A DNA stretch of 64,000 bases from Eopsaltria australis (Eukaryota > Chordata > Aves > Passeriformes > Petroicidae): positions 248,001 through 312,000 of the forward strand of contig JAVTVJ010000653.1 in the NCBI GenBank assembly GCA_034509425.1, given 5' to 3'. Below the pieces are notes generated by a model. That model was not told the origin of the DNA. It did no database searches and saw only the letters and a program-made list of their open reading frames with translations. Shown one piece after another: positions 1 to 12,735 of the stretch; within the stretch, counting starts at the first letter, position 1; every line of letters starts with the position of its first letter. Both the position numbers and the translations under genes were made by a program.

Positions 1-3000
1 CTCTTAATTTCTTCTGCTGCATTTTTTTCACCTGTTGTTGCAGATATTCCTAGCAATGAATTAAAATAAATATCTCCCCAGAAATGCCTGCAGATCCTCT
101 GAATGTATTTCTGATAGTTGACTGCACAAATGTTTTATTTTTCAATCCGTTTAACATGAACTTGTTTGCCTTGCTTGGAGAAGCACTCTGAATTCCGAAT
201 GCTGAAATAAAAATCAGTGCTATTGTTTAAAACATGCAAAAAATGTATCATTTATTCAAATGTAAGATTTGTAAGTCATTGAATTTCATGGGAGGCAAAT
301 CATTAGTCAAAGTGCAGACTGCACTAGGGGTCATATTTAATTTATTTTCAAAGCCTTCATTTGTGCTTTTTGGTCCAGTGTGTCATAAGTTATTCAATAC
401 ACAAAGGTGTCTACTTATGTCTCAAAGTAATTAAGCTGATTAAGTCATATTATCACTAACAAGAAGCATTAATTCCACTTGAGTGAATCCTGCAAAACAG
501 AGCCAGTGACATTTCCACCACTTAAACTGAAAACACATTACAGGCAAACTGGGAAGCAAAAGCTTCCCTCAGCCCTGGCCTGTTCCTCCATCTGATCTCT
601 GTGGAGGAGCTGGCAACTGATGTTTTCAGAGCAGTGAAAAAGGAAAAAGTGCAAAGGAGCAGAGAAAATCAGCACGTGACAATCATGCAGACACTTTTTT
701 CAGTGTGGCAGAGGCTAAGTTATTATGACAGAAGCTAAAGGATATTTATTTCTACAAAACATCTACCAAAGAGATCAAAAAGGAAACAGGAGGAAGGGAT
801 GCAGCCAGGAACAGGCTGTTCTGTGGGGTGGGTTCAGGGAGGCATTTCAGACACTGAGGTAATTTGAAAAGAAATCAGAATAGGTCTTGACCCAGTCTTG
901 AATAAATTGTGTTCCAGCATCATCTTGTAGAGAGAAAAGAAGAAGGGAAGGGAAGGGAAGGGAAGGGAAGGGAAGGGAAGGGAAGGGAAGGGAAGGGAAG
1001 GGAAGGGAAGGGAAGGGAAGGGAGAAGAAAAAGAAAAACAATTAGAAAAAGAAATTCCTAGCATCTTTGGAGGATCTAATTAACCACTGAGTGCCATGGA
1101 CTGGGCTGGATCCAAGGTCCATGCACAGCTTCCCACTGGTCCTCATGGATTTTAGCTCTGTCCTGCCAATCCTCGCCCTCTGGGAGCTGAGGCCCACCTG
1201 TACCCACAGCTCTGCCCAGCCTGACCCAGCTGCATGCAGAGTGCTGTGTCCATGCTGAGGCTTTCTGGGGAATTTGCTGGCTGCTTTTAGATTCTGTGCG
1301 TGGCAGATGGGAGCAGAACTGAGCATCAGCCCCTCTGGGTCTTTCCCTCTGGCCTCTTTTCTCTCTACCTCTGTATTCGTTTTGTCTCTCTCTGGGATAC
1401 ATTTTCAAGTCCTCACAGAGATACAAGTGATGTTTCCAGTCTATTCAGCAGCAGCAAGAGCACAAACCCCCTGTTTGTGCTGGTGCCCAGAAGCGCTGTG
1501 TGCCTGCCTCGCATGGCCTGAAGCATTTTGCAGCCAACTGCACCACATGGCAGCTTTCCCACTGCCCTAGAAGCAAATCTCCAGCTGGCTGGCAGGTCCC
1601 TGAAAGCCAAATTTGCCTCTGGATCTCTGAGAGAGCTGGAACATGCGAGAGGGCCATCCAGAGAGTGTTCTGCTGAGCAGATCTCCAAAGGAGCTCTCAT
1701 GCCCAGTGCATTACCAGGCTACAGAAACCAGCTAATGCTCATCAGCTGTGCACAGGAGTGTTAGCACAGGAGAGTTGTAAAAATAACTAGTTGTAGGGCA
1801 AAGACCTTGCATTTTTAATGAGACCCTGTCCCTGTGGGAGATCTTCAAAGGAGATCTCATCTATTAGATGGACGATTCCGACCAGACATGCCCTTTGAAG
1901 AGGGAGAGTAGTGTGGTTGAATTAGATTTATGCAAGTCCTCTCTCCCCTAAAGCAAGTCCCGTTTTATTGTCCTTTTTATCAATATGGTGATTGAAATGG
2001 AAGATTGAAACTGAGCTCTTGTCAGTACAGGTTTTCCTTCAGCTGAGCCAAAGCAGATGCTGGGGGAATGTGGGGTGTTGGTGCCTGGGCTGGGTGCTGC
2101 GTGGTGGTTTTGGAAAATGCTTGACCTGAACATGCCAACGTGGGGGTCAGCAAGAAGCACAGATGTGTGTGTGCATCTGTCTCATCCCATGTGCTGGTGG
2201 TCAGGAGTTCTGGAGAGCAGACAGAGGCAGTTCAGTGGGCATCAGTGAGCCTTGGATGTAGGGATTAAAAAATGCCGAGAAAATACACCAGAGAGTGACA
2301 GGGGAGGTGGCAAAATCTGTTCCCTTGGCTGCTCAACCCCATGATTTTCCAAAGACAGAGATACAAAATATGACTTTCCAATGCCTGTGGTTTTTTGAGG
2401 GGTCAATTTTGAGATCAATTTCCCTTCAGGAAGCCTCACCTGGGAATCTGATAGAAAATACCCCTTCCATGGGTTCATTTAGCTCTTGGATGCCACAGAG
2501 CACAGGATGTGCTGGGTGCTTTTGCTGTGTGAGCTGGAACACAGAGAACAGCTCTGCCCTCCTGCAGAGGGGCTGCAGCTGAGCCCCCCTGGGCTCTGCA
2601 GAGGGGCTGCAGTCCCATCCCAGGGTCCGACCAGCACCACCTTAAAATGCAGGGAAGATACTGAGTTAATCCACGAGGGGGAGATGCTTTCTGCCCTGCG
2701 GGGACTCAGGTCCATTTGATGCTTTTATTACTTCTTGAGGCTGTTATTAATCTTATTGTATCACTTTACATAATTCCCTTGTTCTTTTGAAGCACTGGAA
2801 CAGGCTAATGCTGTACAGAGGTCTCTGGCAGTAGCTGTTTGGGGCTCTTTTTTACCCTTAACACTCTCTGGAGACCCTTGAAGAATGCACTTGGCAGCAT
2901 AAAATCCTTCATCCTACCGTCTAATTGGGACAGGGACTATTTCATCCGCCCGCAGTCAGGCAGATGTGAGCTGGGACTGAAGTCACCAGAAGCAGCCGGG

Positions 3001-3777
3001 TCCCTTTCATGTCCAAAGCACCGTCCTCCCGGGCCCCTGCCTCCCACGAGGCCCCTTTGAGGGCTCCCTGCCCCCTGCTTCCACTCAAGAGCACTTTGCC
3101 CACTTGTAGACAAGGACTTTTCTGGGTTAATCCCAAAAGCCGCATTGCAGCCTCCCCGAGCCTGTCTGCAGGCAAGTTCAGGGTGTGAGAAGGACAACCA
3201 CGGCCTGGCCACCTCAGGACTTCATCTGAAGGAGAAATACTTCCCACACCAAGCCAAGAGACATCCCACCAACAGACACAGCCTTGCCTATCCCCCAGGA
3301 GCTGGTCCCTACACCTGCCACACATCCAGGTTGACTCCTGAGGCAAACTGCTGTGTGCCTATCCAGGGGAAAGGGTAAATGAACCAGAGAAAGCACCAAA
3401 ACAACCACGAGTTGTTGCACCATCAGTGTCACATCCAGCCCCTCTCCCCAGCAGCTTGTGGATGCCCCTCCCACGGTGCAAATTCTCCCCCCATAGAGCT
3501 GGAACTGGGAGAAAGGAGCTGTGTGACATCTCCAGCTCCTTCTGGCCATGACCCCAAAGTGCTCCTGAGTCCAGGGGAGGAGGGAAGGGGTCCTTGAGCC
3601 CCCAGAACCCAGGTGAAGTGAATAAAATGAGCTCTCGGCATAAAAGGAGCTCTGTGCTCAGAAGGACAGATGTATTTCCTGGAGCTGGGATCACTGCTCC
3701 AAAAGATGTGCAGCAATCCCTGCTGTTGTATGCAACTCAGGGGCAGCCAGGAGCCAGGGTGAGCTATTAAAATACAA
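1..3777. other. Intergenic, no gene recognised
   Basis: Mostly AT-rich, ordinary DNA downstream (on the minus strand) of the protocadherin gene. By human synteny the PCDHA cluster should lie beyond the left edge. Apart from the GGGAA microsatellite I see no exon with splice sites and no recognisable protein. The stretch at about 2710-2830 is AT-rich with several TTAAT/ATTA cores and could be a non-coding regulatory element, but nothing proves it. Confidence 0.6.
944..1023. repeat. (GGGAA)n microsatellite
   Basis: About 16 perfect tandem copies of the pentamer GGGAA, flanked by degenerate purine sequence. The opposite strand is all pyrimidine. A short related run occurs at 49120-49149. Confidence 0.97.
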
Positions 3778-3783
3778 TTTATT
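3778..3783 (-). terminator. poly(A) signal AATAAA of the protocadherin gene
   Basis: TTTATT on the plus strand reads AATAAA on the minus strand, about 1.15 kb past the protocadherin stop codon at 4938. It is the first canonical signal I see after that stop, so the 3' UTR would be about 1.15 kb. Confidence 0.5.
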
Positions 3784-4937
3784 GGTACAAATCAGACATA
3801 GTGAAACAAACTCAGTTTAGAAAGAGCTGTCATGTTCTGCACAGATGGATTCAGAAGGAACTGTCCCGTGACCGGAGCAATTGGCAATGGTGACAGACAG
3901 ACTGGTGGACAGGTGCAGGGTGCACAAGGCAGGGGAGAGACTGTTCTGGGGCTGGAGTCCTGCCCTTGAGGGCTCCTGGCTGCCAGCTAAAAGTTCTCAA
4001 AGAGAAACAGGGCGCACTTGGAGATGTTTGTCCTGTGCAGGTGGGGCCCCCAGTGCAGGGGTTCCTCCAGGAGCTCAGGGCTTGGGGAAAACAGAGATCC
4101 AAGAGAGGGCAGGGGCAGGAGGGAAGAGACTGTCACCTGTGCTGGGGTCACTCCAAAGGTTGGAAAGTGTTTTTCGTTCAGATGACGCTGCCTTGGGCTA
4201 GAGTGCTACCCAGCAGGGCCTCACCTTGTGCATCTCTCAGGTGCTTAAGCCAGCAGCTCTTCTGGCCGTGCAGTCCTTGTGTGCACATTCCTGGAACAAA
4301 GGCTGTCTGTGCCCTGGACCCGGGCTCTGTCCAGCCCTGCAAGTGTTGGGTCAGGGCTTGGAGAGAAGCACTCATGAAGGCTGGGTTTTGCACTCCCATG
4401 TCAGAGAAAACAGACACCAATTTCTGCTCTAGACATGCAACACATCCCGCTGGATCTCAGGGACAGAGCAATGGTCGCTGTCCCCGTGGGTAAGGTCAGG
4501 CTTGACTGATCCAGACTTGGTCTGCACACACTTTCCACGCCTACTGGGACAGAGATAGAGGCATGCAGCTCAGTACATTCACACAGCCAGACAAGACAAA
4601 GAAGTGACGATGTTTACAGAGATGGATGGTCCCTAAGGGGACACGGGAATGAGTAAACTCAAGGCAGATTTGCTTAAATCTGGTCATATGGACCTCAAAG
4701 AGCACCTGCTGCCAACACAGCTCTGCAAGATGAGATGGGAGAAATTCTACCAGCCACCACCCCCCAATCCCTGTAATTTTCAGTCTCTTGCTCCTTAAAT
4801 CCTTCCCCCATGCTCTGTTGAGCCACTCTCCCAGCAGCCCCATAAAGTCTTGAGTGGTCCATACATGGAGGCGTGTGCTGTGGGTGGACCTGGCAGCTGA
4901 AATAATGCAGGAGATTCCGAGGATGGAGCCATCCAGG

Positions 4938-7900
4938 CTATTTCAGGTCGTTGTTGATAACCACACTGTCATGCATGTCACAGTAAGTCGTCATCTTCTT
5001 CCTCTTGCCAAAGGTGGAGAAGCTGTTTTTGTTCTCCCGGCCTGGGAAGAGGGGCCCATCCTTGCTGGAAAGCAGAGTGGGGGTGCCAGGGATGTAAACG
5101 TTGTGCTGATAATCTAGGGCTGGGTACAAGGGGCTGTACTGGGGTGTCCAGATGCTGTTGGGGCCTGCTGAAGCCTTCTGGAACTCTGGAGGAAAGATGA
5201 GTGTAAGATTGGCTCAGGTCACATCCACACCCCAGGATGCAAGTCCAGTGTCACCAACCTCCATTCTGGCGCCTGGACACCCCTTCCACCCACAAAACTT
5301 CACCACCAACAGGAACAAGGATGTGATGCCCCTTCTGCACCTCCAACAAGTGACCAGAGTGTCTGGTCAGCCCCAGAATCCCAATACTAACCAGAGACAG
5401 GGGTCACCAGCGTGCACAGCCTCTCATGCTCCTTCTGGAGAGCTCTCCGGATTTCCCCTACATCTTCCAGGCTCTGGGAGCTAAAGAGAAGAGATTGGTT
5501 CAAAGCTGTGTCAGAGACAACCTCCCCATTCCCACATCCCCCTTCCACCTGCTTCCTCTGTTCCCCCAGTGCTGGATTTGGTACCTTTTCAGGCCAGGTC
5601 GTTGTGTGCTTGGAGGCATCCAGTCTGTGTTGGGCTGCTTGGCCTGGAAAACACAGGGGAGAGCAAGAGTGGTTATTGGGACCCTCTGTCAATCAGCCCA
5701 GGGACCCTTTGTCAAAAAACCCAGCCCTGCCAGCACACGATTTCAGCAGGCAGGGATGCAGAACCACATCTCCACTTTCCCTGTGCCCTTTGTGAAGAAG
5801 CAAGCAGCACATTCTCATTTTGGGGAAACTGAGACAGCATTGAATCAGCCTATTTCCTTCTGGACCTTCCTCAGCCTCCTGAGATCTTGGGGTGGTTTGG
5901 GGCTTTGCCTCTGGGAGTTCTAAGTCTGTCATTCTGGGCAGACACAGGTGGTTTTCCTACTCTTGTTAATTTTCAAAAGCCTTTTTTTTTTTTGCATGTG
6001 CGATTTTTACTCAGCCCAGGTCTGAGGTACCAAATGGTGAGAGATGCAGAAATTGGCTGCTCGTTCCATGTCCCAGGAGGGCTGCAAAAACTGCAGAAAA
6101 AAATCTAATTAAGTATTAGGGAAGAGAGTCCAGGGGTGCAAGGAGACACGTGGAGAGACTCTCTTGGCAGAGAGTCTCGGGCTCTCCTCAGAAGGGCTGG
6201 TTTATTAAAAGTCAAACGTAAGTGGATTAGACGCCTCATCACTCTCCATCCTTGTAATCGTGTTTTGGAGAGCCTTTCACCGGGAAAATTAGACATTCCT
6301 CATTTCAGTACCTAACAATTGTTGACATCAAAATCCTGCCCCGAAGGCCCCACTCCCTGCCTGCTGGCACAGCCAGGCCCGGGACACTGCAGACCCCTGG
6401 CAGCACAGGGGAAGCAGAGCAGCAGCGATGCTCAGACTGTCCCAGTGTGAATTGCTCACCCACACACAGGAGAAGCCACCCCCACTATCCCACCGCCCCT
6501 CGGGCACCGGAGCATCTCTGTTGCCTCTAATGGGTACAAAAGACGGTGAGAAGGGATTTCCTCTCGCCTCAGCCGAGCCTGACGCTCCCCCGGTAATTAG
6601 ACCCGTCGGGAAGCTCAGTGGAGATCCCGCTGCCTGACGGCTCCTAATTCCCGCACTGATCAAAGGCTCCGGTTATTCTCTGGGAGAAGCCGTGCCTGCC
6701 TTCCCTGGTGGCAGAGGCTGAGGGAGGGGGCTGGGGGGACCTGCGGAGCGCTGGCAAGCACAGCTGGGCATTGTGTTACCTCTTTGGAGACCTGGAGATG
6801 CTGGTCTGGCCGGGACCGCTTCCCGGGATCCTTCTCGTTGTTCCGGGGGGGGCTGCAGGGTTTGAGGAACATGAAGTCACTCTGAGCAGACTCAGGACCA
6901 AGGCAGACCTTGTAGCAGTAGCCTGGGGGGCCGCCCGCGGGCACATCAAGGCAGGTGGCAGCCGTGGTCCCTGCAGGGGGCTGTGCCGTCAGGTTGGAAG
7001 TCTTCAGGCCATCAGAGGAGGGTCTGGAGCCGGGACAGCAGTGGCAGCGAGGTGGCGAGCAGCTGTCCCCTTGGCGGGAGCGCCGCTCTCCGCGGCAGCG
7101 AATGGCTGTGAGAATGAGGATGGCGAGAAGGAAGGTGAAGGAGACAGAGCCCAGGGAGACGAGGAGATAGAGGGTGAGAGGGGAAGATGAGGAGACCTCT
7201 GGAGGGAGGCTGAACTCGCTGAAGTCGGAGAGAGTCTGGGGCATGGTCTCCACCACGGAAAGCAGGAGGGACACGGTGGCAGAGAGGGCTGGCTGCCCCC
7301 CATCCCGCACCTGCACCACCAGCTGCTGCCGGCTGGCGTCCTGCTCCAGAAAGGAGCGGAGGGTGCGCAGCTCACCCGTGTCGGTCGCCACGCTGAAGAG
7401 GGTGAAGTCGGTAGCCTGGAGGAGCTGGTAGGAGAGGCGAGAGTTCAGCCCCGCATCCGCATCCACCGCCGACACCGTGCCCACGAGGTAGCCAGGCCTG
7501 GCCGATCGCGGCACCAGCTCGGTAGCGACGGAGCCGTTGCGCGGCAGGGGCGAAACGATGACCGGAGCATTGTCATTCTGGTCCAGCACAAAGATGTGGA
7601 CCGTGACGTTGGCACTGAGCGGGGGAAACCCCGCGTCCTGTGCTTGCACCTGGATCTGGAAGCTGCGGATCTGCTCGTAGTCAAGGGAGCGCAGGGCGTA
7701 CATGTGCCCGCTGTCAGAGTTGATGGACACGTAGGTGCCCACAGGCATGCCATGGATGTGCCCATCGGCGATGGAGTAGGACAGGTAGGCGTTTTGCTGG
7801 CAGTCAGGGTCCAGTGCACTGACAGAGCAGATGGAAGCACCGGGTGCGTTGTTCTCCATCACGTAGACGCTGTAGGAGGGCTGGAGGAAGCGCGGGGCGT

Positions 7901-9266
7901 TGTCGTTCACATCGGACACGGGCACGGTGAGGGTGCTGCGGGTCAGCAGCGCAGGCGAGCCCATGTCCCGCGCCGTGATGCTCACGTTGTACTCGGGCAC
8001 AACCTCCCGGTCCAGCGCCTGCGTGGTCACCAGGGTGTAGTAGTTCCGGAAGGAGGAGCGGAGCTCGAATGGCACATTGGGGCCAACCTCACAGCTCACG
8101 CGTCCGTTGTCCCCAGAGTCCCGGTCCAGAACACTGATGACAGCGATGACGGTGCCCGGGGGGGCATCCTCGAGCACAGGTGTGGACACAGAGGTGAGGG
8201 TCACCTCTGGCGCGTTGTCATTGACATCGAGGAGGTGCACCAGCACCCTGCAGTGCACAGCCACAGCTGAGGGTCCGCGGTCCTTGGCCTGCACATAGAG
8301 CTCGTGGAGGCTGGCCCGCTCGTAGTCCAGGCGGCCCTTCAGCAGCACCTGCCCACTGCGGGGCTCTACGTGGAAGAGCTCACGGACCCGTGGTGGTGCG
8401 TGCCCACTGAAGGAGTACTCAATCTCCCCGTTGGGGCCCTCATCCAGGTCAGTGGCATTGAGCTGGATGACCAGAGTGCCGGCAGGAGCATCCTCAGGCA
8501 GGCTCACACCGTAGGAGGGCTGGTCAAAGGCAGGCACGTTGTCGTTGGCGTCCAGCACCGTGACGAGGATGTGCGCCGTGCCCGTGCGTTCGGGGACGCC
8601 GCCATCGAGGGCGGTGAGCAGCACCCGGTGCACTCGTTGCTGCTCACGGTCCAGGGCGCGCTCCAGCACCAGCTCTGCAAACTTGCTGGCATCACTGCGT
8701 GTCTGCACCTCAAGGGAAAAGAAAGCATTGGGGCTGAGGCGGTAGGTGTGCACGGAGTTGGTGCCCACGTCAGGATCCTGGGCGCTCTCCAGAGGGAAGC
8801 GGGCACCGAGCACGGCAGACTCGGCCACCTCTAGCACGTATTCTTGCCAAGGGAAGGTGGGTGCGTGGTCGTTGATGTCCAGCACCTCCACCTCGACGCG
8901 ATAGAGCTCCAGTGGGCTCTCGACGAGGAGCTGCAGGTGGAGCAGGCAGGTCCCCCCGGCCTCGCACACCTCCTCCCGGTCGATCCGCTCGTTCACAAAG
9001 AGGATCCCGTTCTCCAGGTTCACCTCCAGGTGCTGCCTGGCCCCGGCCCGTGACACGATGCGGAACCTCCGCGCTGACAGGGTGGACACATCCAGTCCCA
9101 GGTCCTCACCCAGGTTGGCCACGAAGGCTCCGTGCTCCAGCTCCTCCGGCACGGCGTAGCGCAGCTGCCCCCGCGCCGGGTGGCTCGCCGGGGGCCCGGC
9201 CAGCAGGAGGAAGAGGAGGGAGCGGAGGAAGAGCTGCCCCCGCCCGGAGCCTGCCCCGGCCCCCAT
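4938..9266 (-). CDS. Clustered-type protocadherin with private constant exons
   Basis: A homophilic adhesion receptor of the neuronal surface. Coding exons, minus strand: 9266-6780, 5643-5585, 5480-5392, 5185-4938. They total 2883 nt (960 aa) and every junction keeps frame. The ATG at 9266 opens a signal peptide (about residues 1-33); the mature start QLRYAVPEE is typical of clustered protocadherins. Six cadherin repeats follow, with repeated DxNDNAP calcium motifs, one membrane helix (about 697-722) and a tail containing SDFMFLKPC. The first constant exon encodes KQPNTDW, like the gamma constant QAPPNTDW. The last encodes DYQHNVYIPG, like gamma DYRQNVYIPG, and ends in NNDLK. The large-exon donor is either GAG|GTAACA (6780, preferred) or CAG|GTCTCC (6789); both are phase 0. 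By position it corresponds to a member upstream of PCDHA, but the tail is neither mammalian alpha nor gamma. An ancient orphan subfamily (delta-like) is inferred. Confidence 0.9.
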
Positions 9267-10820
9267 GACCCCGCAGCAATCCCGGGAACGAGGAGTCGCA
9301 CCCGCGCCGCCGCCTCCTCCCTCGCCTTCTCTTGCCTCTTGCACTTTCAAAGAGTTTAGGGCTCCCGGGGGCGGCGGAGGAGGGCCGTGCCCAGAGCTGC
9401 GGGGCCGAACGGCGGCCACCGGCAGTCGCTTAACCCTTTCTTTGCTGGCCCCCGCAAGGGGCTGCAATCCGGGTCCCGGGGCCGCAGCAGAATCTGTTTA
9501 CCGGAGCCGGACGCACCTGGGGAGGGGATCACCTTCTGGAGATCCCGTTAACGGCGGTGGGAGCTCCAGGGAGACCGATCGCTGCCCGGGGCACCGGTAT
9601 CACCCCGCAGATGCTGCGTTCGTCCCCGCGGTAGATTAAGAGGAGCCCAGATCGCGGCTGCTGCCAAATCCCTCGGCCGTGTCCCCCGCCGTGCCAGTCC
9701 TAACCTTTACCAGATGGTTAAGCCCCTCCAGAGTTGATTACATTTCCCTGCACACCGTTTTCCTTGTAATGCGGAGTTTTTAATTACAGGAGCAGGGGGA
9801 TTACAGCCCTGGATAAAGCTGAGCCCATCATCGCGGAGGCACAGAGACCCCCCCTCCTTCTTTCCCTGCCTGCTTCCCACCCCCGACACCCCGCTTTGCC
9901 ACAGCCCTGCGTCCCAAATCCCTCTCTCTCACCGAACACTCCAGTGTCAGCCCCCTCGGGCTCTCGGGGCACGATCCTGCCCAGATACCCGAGGATCTGA
10001 CTCCCCACACCCCCAGCGGTGCCCCCACTGCGGGCACAAACTTTCCGCCCCCCGCGGAAGGCGAGGGGGAGGCGGGAGCAGAGCGAGCCGCGGGTCCCCC
10101 GCCGGCCCCCGAAGCGCGACAGACGGCGGCCCCTGCGCCCCCCCTTCCCCTCCCCGCCCCGGTACCGCTCACGGTCCCTCCGCTGGCCGATCCGTTCTCC
10201 CCGCAGACCCGTCTCCAGCCGCCGCCGCGCCCGGGCAGTTCCGTGCGTCGCCTCCCACCGTCGCCTTCCCCGGGGGCTCTCGGTAACGGGACGGGGCGGC
10301 CGCTGCCCCCGCCCCGCGGCTGCTCAGGGTGCGGATAATCCCCTAAGGATCTAGTTAAAGGCTCGAAGGGGCTCGGAGCGGCTTTAGCCGGGCACTGATA
10401 TTTCACCGCCTTTGTCTCTGCTTGCCGGTCCCCGTTGGGAAGGGAACCGCCAGCCCCAACCGCTCCCCCCACCTTGCTCCCTACGGGGACCGGAGTGGGA
10501 AGCAGGATCCAGGGGCGACCGGGAGACCGGAGGAGGCGGGAGGCGGAGGAGCTGGAGGGGTTTGTGGGGCTGGAAAAAGGATTTGGTCCCTGGGAGTGCA
10601 GCGAGACCCACGCGGGACGTGCCACGCTCGTGGGGTCGCCGGTCGGGGAGGGGGCCTGGCAGGGGCGGGCAGGTGGAAGGAGCGGAGCGCCCCGGGCACG
10701 CGGGAGCTCGGGCTGCTCACGGGCGGAATAGGGACGGCTCCCGGTAAGTGAAGCCCTGCCTGCATCGGCAGCGCCGGTCACTGCCAGCCTGTCCCCCGCG
10801 CCATCTCCCACGCCAAGACC
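9267..10820. promoter_or_regulatory. GC/CpG-rich 5' region of the protocadherin gene
   Basis: CpG-dense DNA continues from the large protocadherin exon to about 9.7 kb and again from about 10.0 to 10.8 kb. A less GC-rich piece lies between (9700-9830) and contains AATTA/TAAT cores. The first part must hold the 5' UTR and promoter. The function of the second block (unlinked promoter, non-coding first exon or enhancer) cannot be decided. Long open frames here look like a by-product of few A/T stop codons. Confidence 0.5.
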
Positions 10821-12499
10821 ACCCCCGGCGGCGTCGTTGTCACCCCCGCCCCCGATCTGTTTCTTTCTAATCTCCCCCCAATCCCCGATTTGCGCCCCCC
10901 CGCCCGCCGCCTCCTTCTTCCATCACCGCCCAGCCCTCCCGGGGCTGAGACCCCGGAGGTGGGATGGAGTGGGTAGCGCTCCTCCGGGAGCCCCCTCGAG
11001 TGCTGCTCAGGCCAGGGGGGATTGAGGGTGGGGGTGAGCCGGGACATAGAAATTTTCGGAGGTCTTATTTCATTCCCTCCAGTCCTTCCCCTGTCTCCGA
11101 CCAAATGCGTTCTGCAAAATCATTGGAGCGGCTCTGGTCCTATTGTTTGATTTAGAGTAAAATATTCACCACCACCTCCTGCTCCCCCAGGTGCACCGGC
11201 AGGATCCGAGCTCCCCCCACTCCCTGCCTGGTCCTTCCCGCCCTTCTTCACCTCTGCTTGGTAATTCACCCCCCGTTCCCGCACATCTTCATGGCTGCTT
11301 CCTTGGGGAGGGGGGAACTGTGCCATGTCCCCCCTTGCTTCCCCCCCCAAGGCAGATCACAGGATAGTCCCATCCCCTTCCTTTTCCTCGTCTCCCCAGA
11401 CCCTGTAGTCCTTTCCTGCTCCAGACCCCGTGATTCCAGGGGACCAAGGTCAAACGGGGAGGGGGGCATGGGGAGGGGGGTCAGGGAGAAGGGACTTGTT
11501 CCAAGGATCCCCTTCCTGAAGGAAATGGCACAGGCTGGGAGTGCTGCAGAGGGATGAGGAATCCAAAGAAGAGCCTTTTTGGGGGGGATATAGCAGAGGA
11601 GGGTGAGCAGCAGGATGGGGGTGATGGAATGGGGACAGTGCACCATTAACACCGCACCTCATACCCTGTACATTTTAAGGTCCCTCTTGTGGTGCAGAGA
11701 AGTGTTCAGCTGCCAGCCCTGCTCTCTTGGGGGGGGGGGGGAATCAGGGAGATGGTTTTTGGAAAATGCTGGAAGCTAGAAGGGGGAATGTCTCTCTGAG
11801 ATGCCTTGGCACGGGCGGGCGGGTGGCCAGTTGCCGCAGGTCAGCACTGATGTGCCTTGGCAAGGCCAGACAGAGAGATCAGGGTGGGATGCAGCAGGAG
11901 ACGCCGCAGGTTGAGCTGCCTTGGAAAAGTCATGCAGAGAGCAAAGGACTGGGGGGGACCATCCCTCAGCTGCCTGTGGGCACTAAAGCTTGCCCAGCCA
12001 CCAGTGTCACTCCCTTTCCCTGCCTGCTGCGTTCTGGGGCAGCAGAAGGGGCTGCGAGAAACGCTGTCCCTGCCAGACCACACAGCCCTTCCCCCAGCTC
12101 CCCGGGGCGCCCGTCTGCCCAGCCGTGCATGTGCCTTCGCTGCTCCCTGCTCGCCCCAAGCGGGAGCAGTCAGAGTTTGTGGTGCCCAAGAGGGCAAACC
12201 GCAGAGGAAGGGGGGGTCTCCTGGTGGGAATGAGAGCAGTCCTGGCCCTGCAGCTGGGAAGTCACTCCGGGGTTGCTTCTGTAGGGTCAGGTGCTGGGGT
12301 TTCAGTCTGGGAAGCCACAATGCCCTTACTGGTGCTCCTTCCGCTCCAAAGCTTTGGTTCCCTGCCTTCCCTTGGGAGGAAAACCCATGCCCTGAAGGGG
12401 ATGGTGGCCGTCTTGGCGTGTTTATCAGGGCTGGGGGCACTCTGCCTGCCCTTGTGTGCTGGGATGTAAGATGTGACACGTGCCCATCTTTCTTCAGAA

Positions 12500-12735
12500 G
12501 TGCACAGGGACAGGATGAGAAAGTAGGGCCATGAGCTGGAGGAAAGAAATTCTTATTAAGGAAAAAATCTTCACCATGAGGGTGGTAAAACACTGTCACA
12601 GGGACCAGATTGGGGCAGGGATTGTCATCCTGGAGATCCTCCTGAGCTGCCCAATCTAGCTCTGAGTAGGGATGCCCCAGGGTCCTCCAGATGTCCCAAC
12701 AGAACAAAACCCTTGTGAACTTGGAAAGTCACTGA
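12500..12735 (+). mobile_element. CR1 LINE 3' fragment (diverged)
   Basis: It resembles the avian CR1 3' region in plus orientation, with segments such as AAAATCTTCACCATGAGGG, then GGAGATCCTC and a CTAGCTCTGAG segment. It is clearly degenerate and non-coding. Confidence 0.7.

Noticed and set aside
834..1064. Open frames made of repeated PFPSL units on the minus strand
   Set aside because: They are translation of the GGGAA microsatellite, with no flanking gene structure.
4938..5129. Separate small gene encoding a 60-residue basic protein
   Set aside because: It starts after a splice acceptor in phase with the preceding protocadherin constant exons, so it is the last exon of that gene.
9828..10811. 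327-codon open frame on the minus strand
   Set aside because: Low-complexity Gly/Pro/Arg/Ser composition from GC-rich DNA; no domain, no splice context and no homology that I recognise.
11841..12707. 288-codon open frame on the minus strand
   Set aside because: It runs across a CR1 fragment and shows no protein-like pattern.
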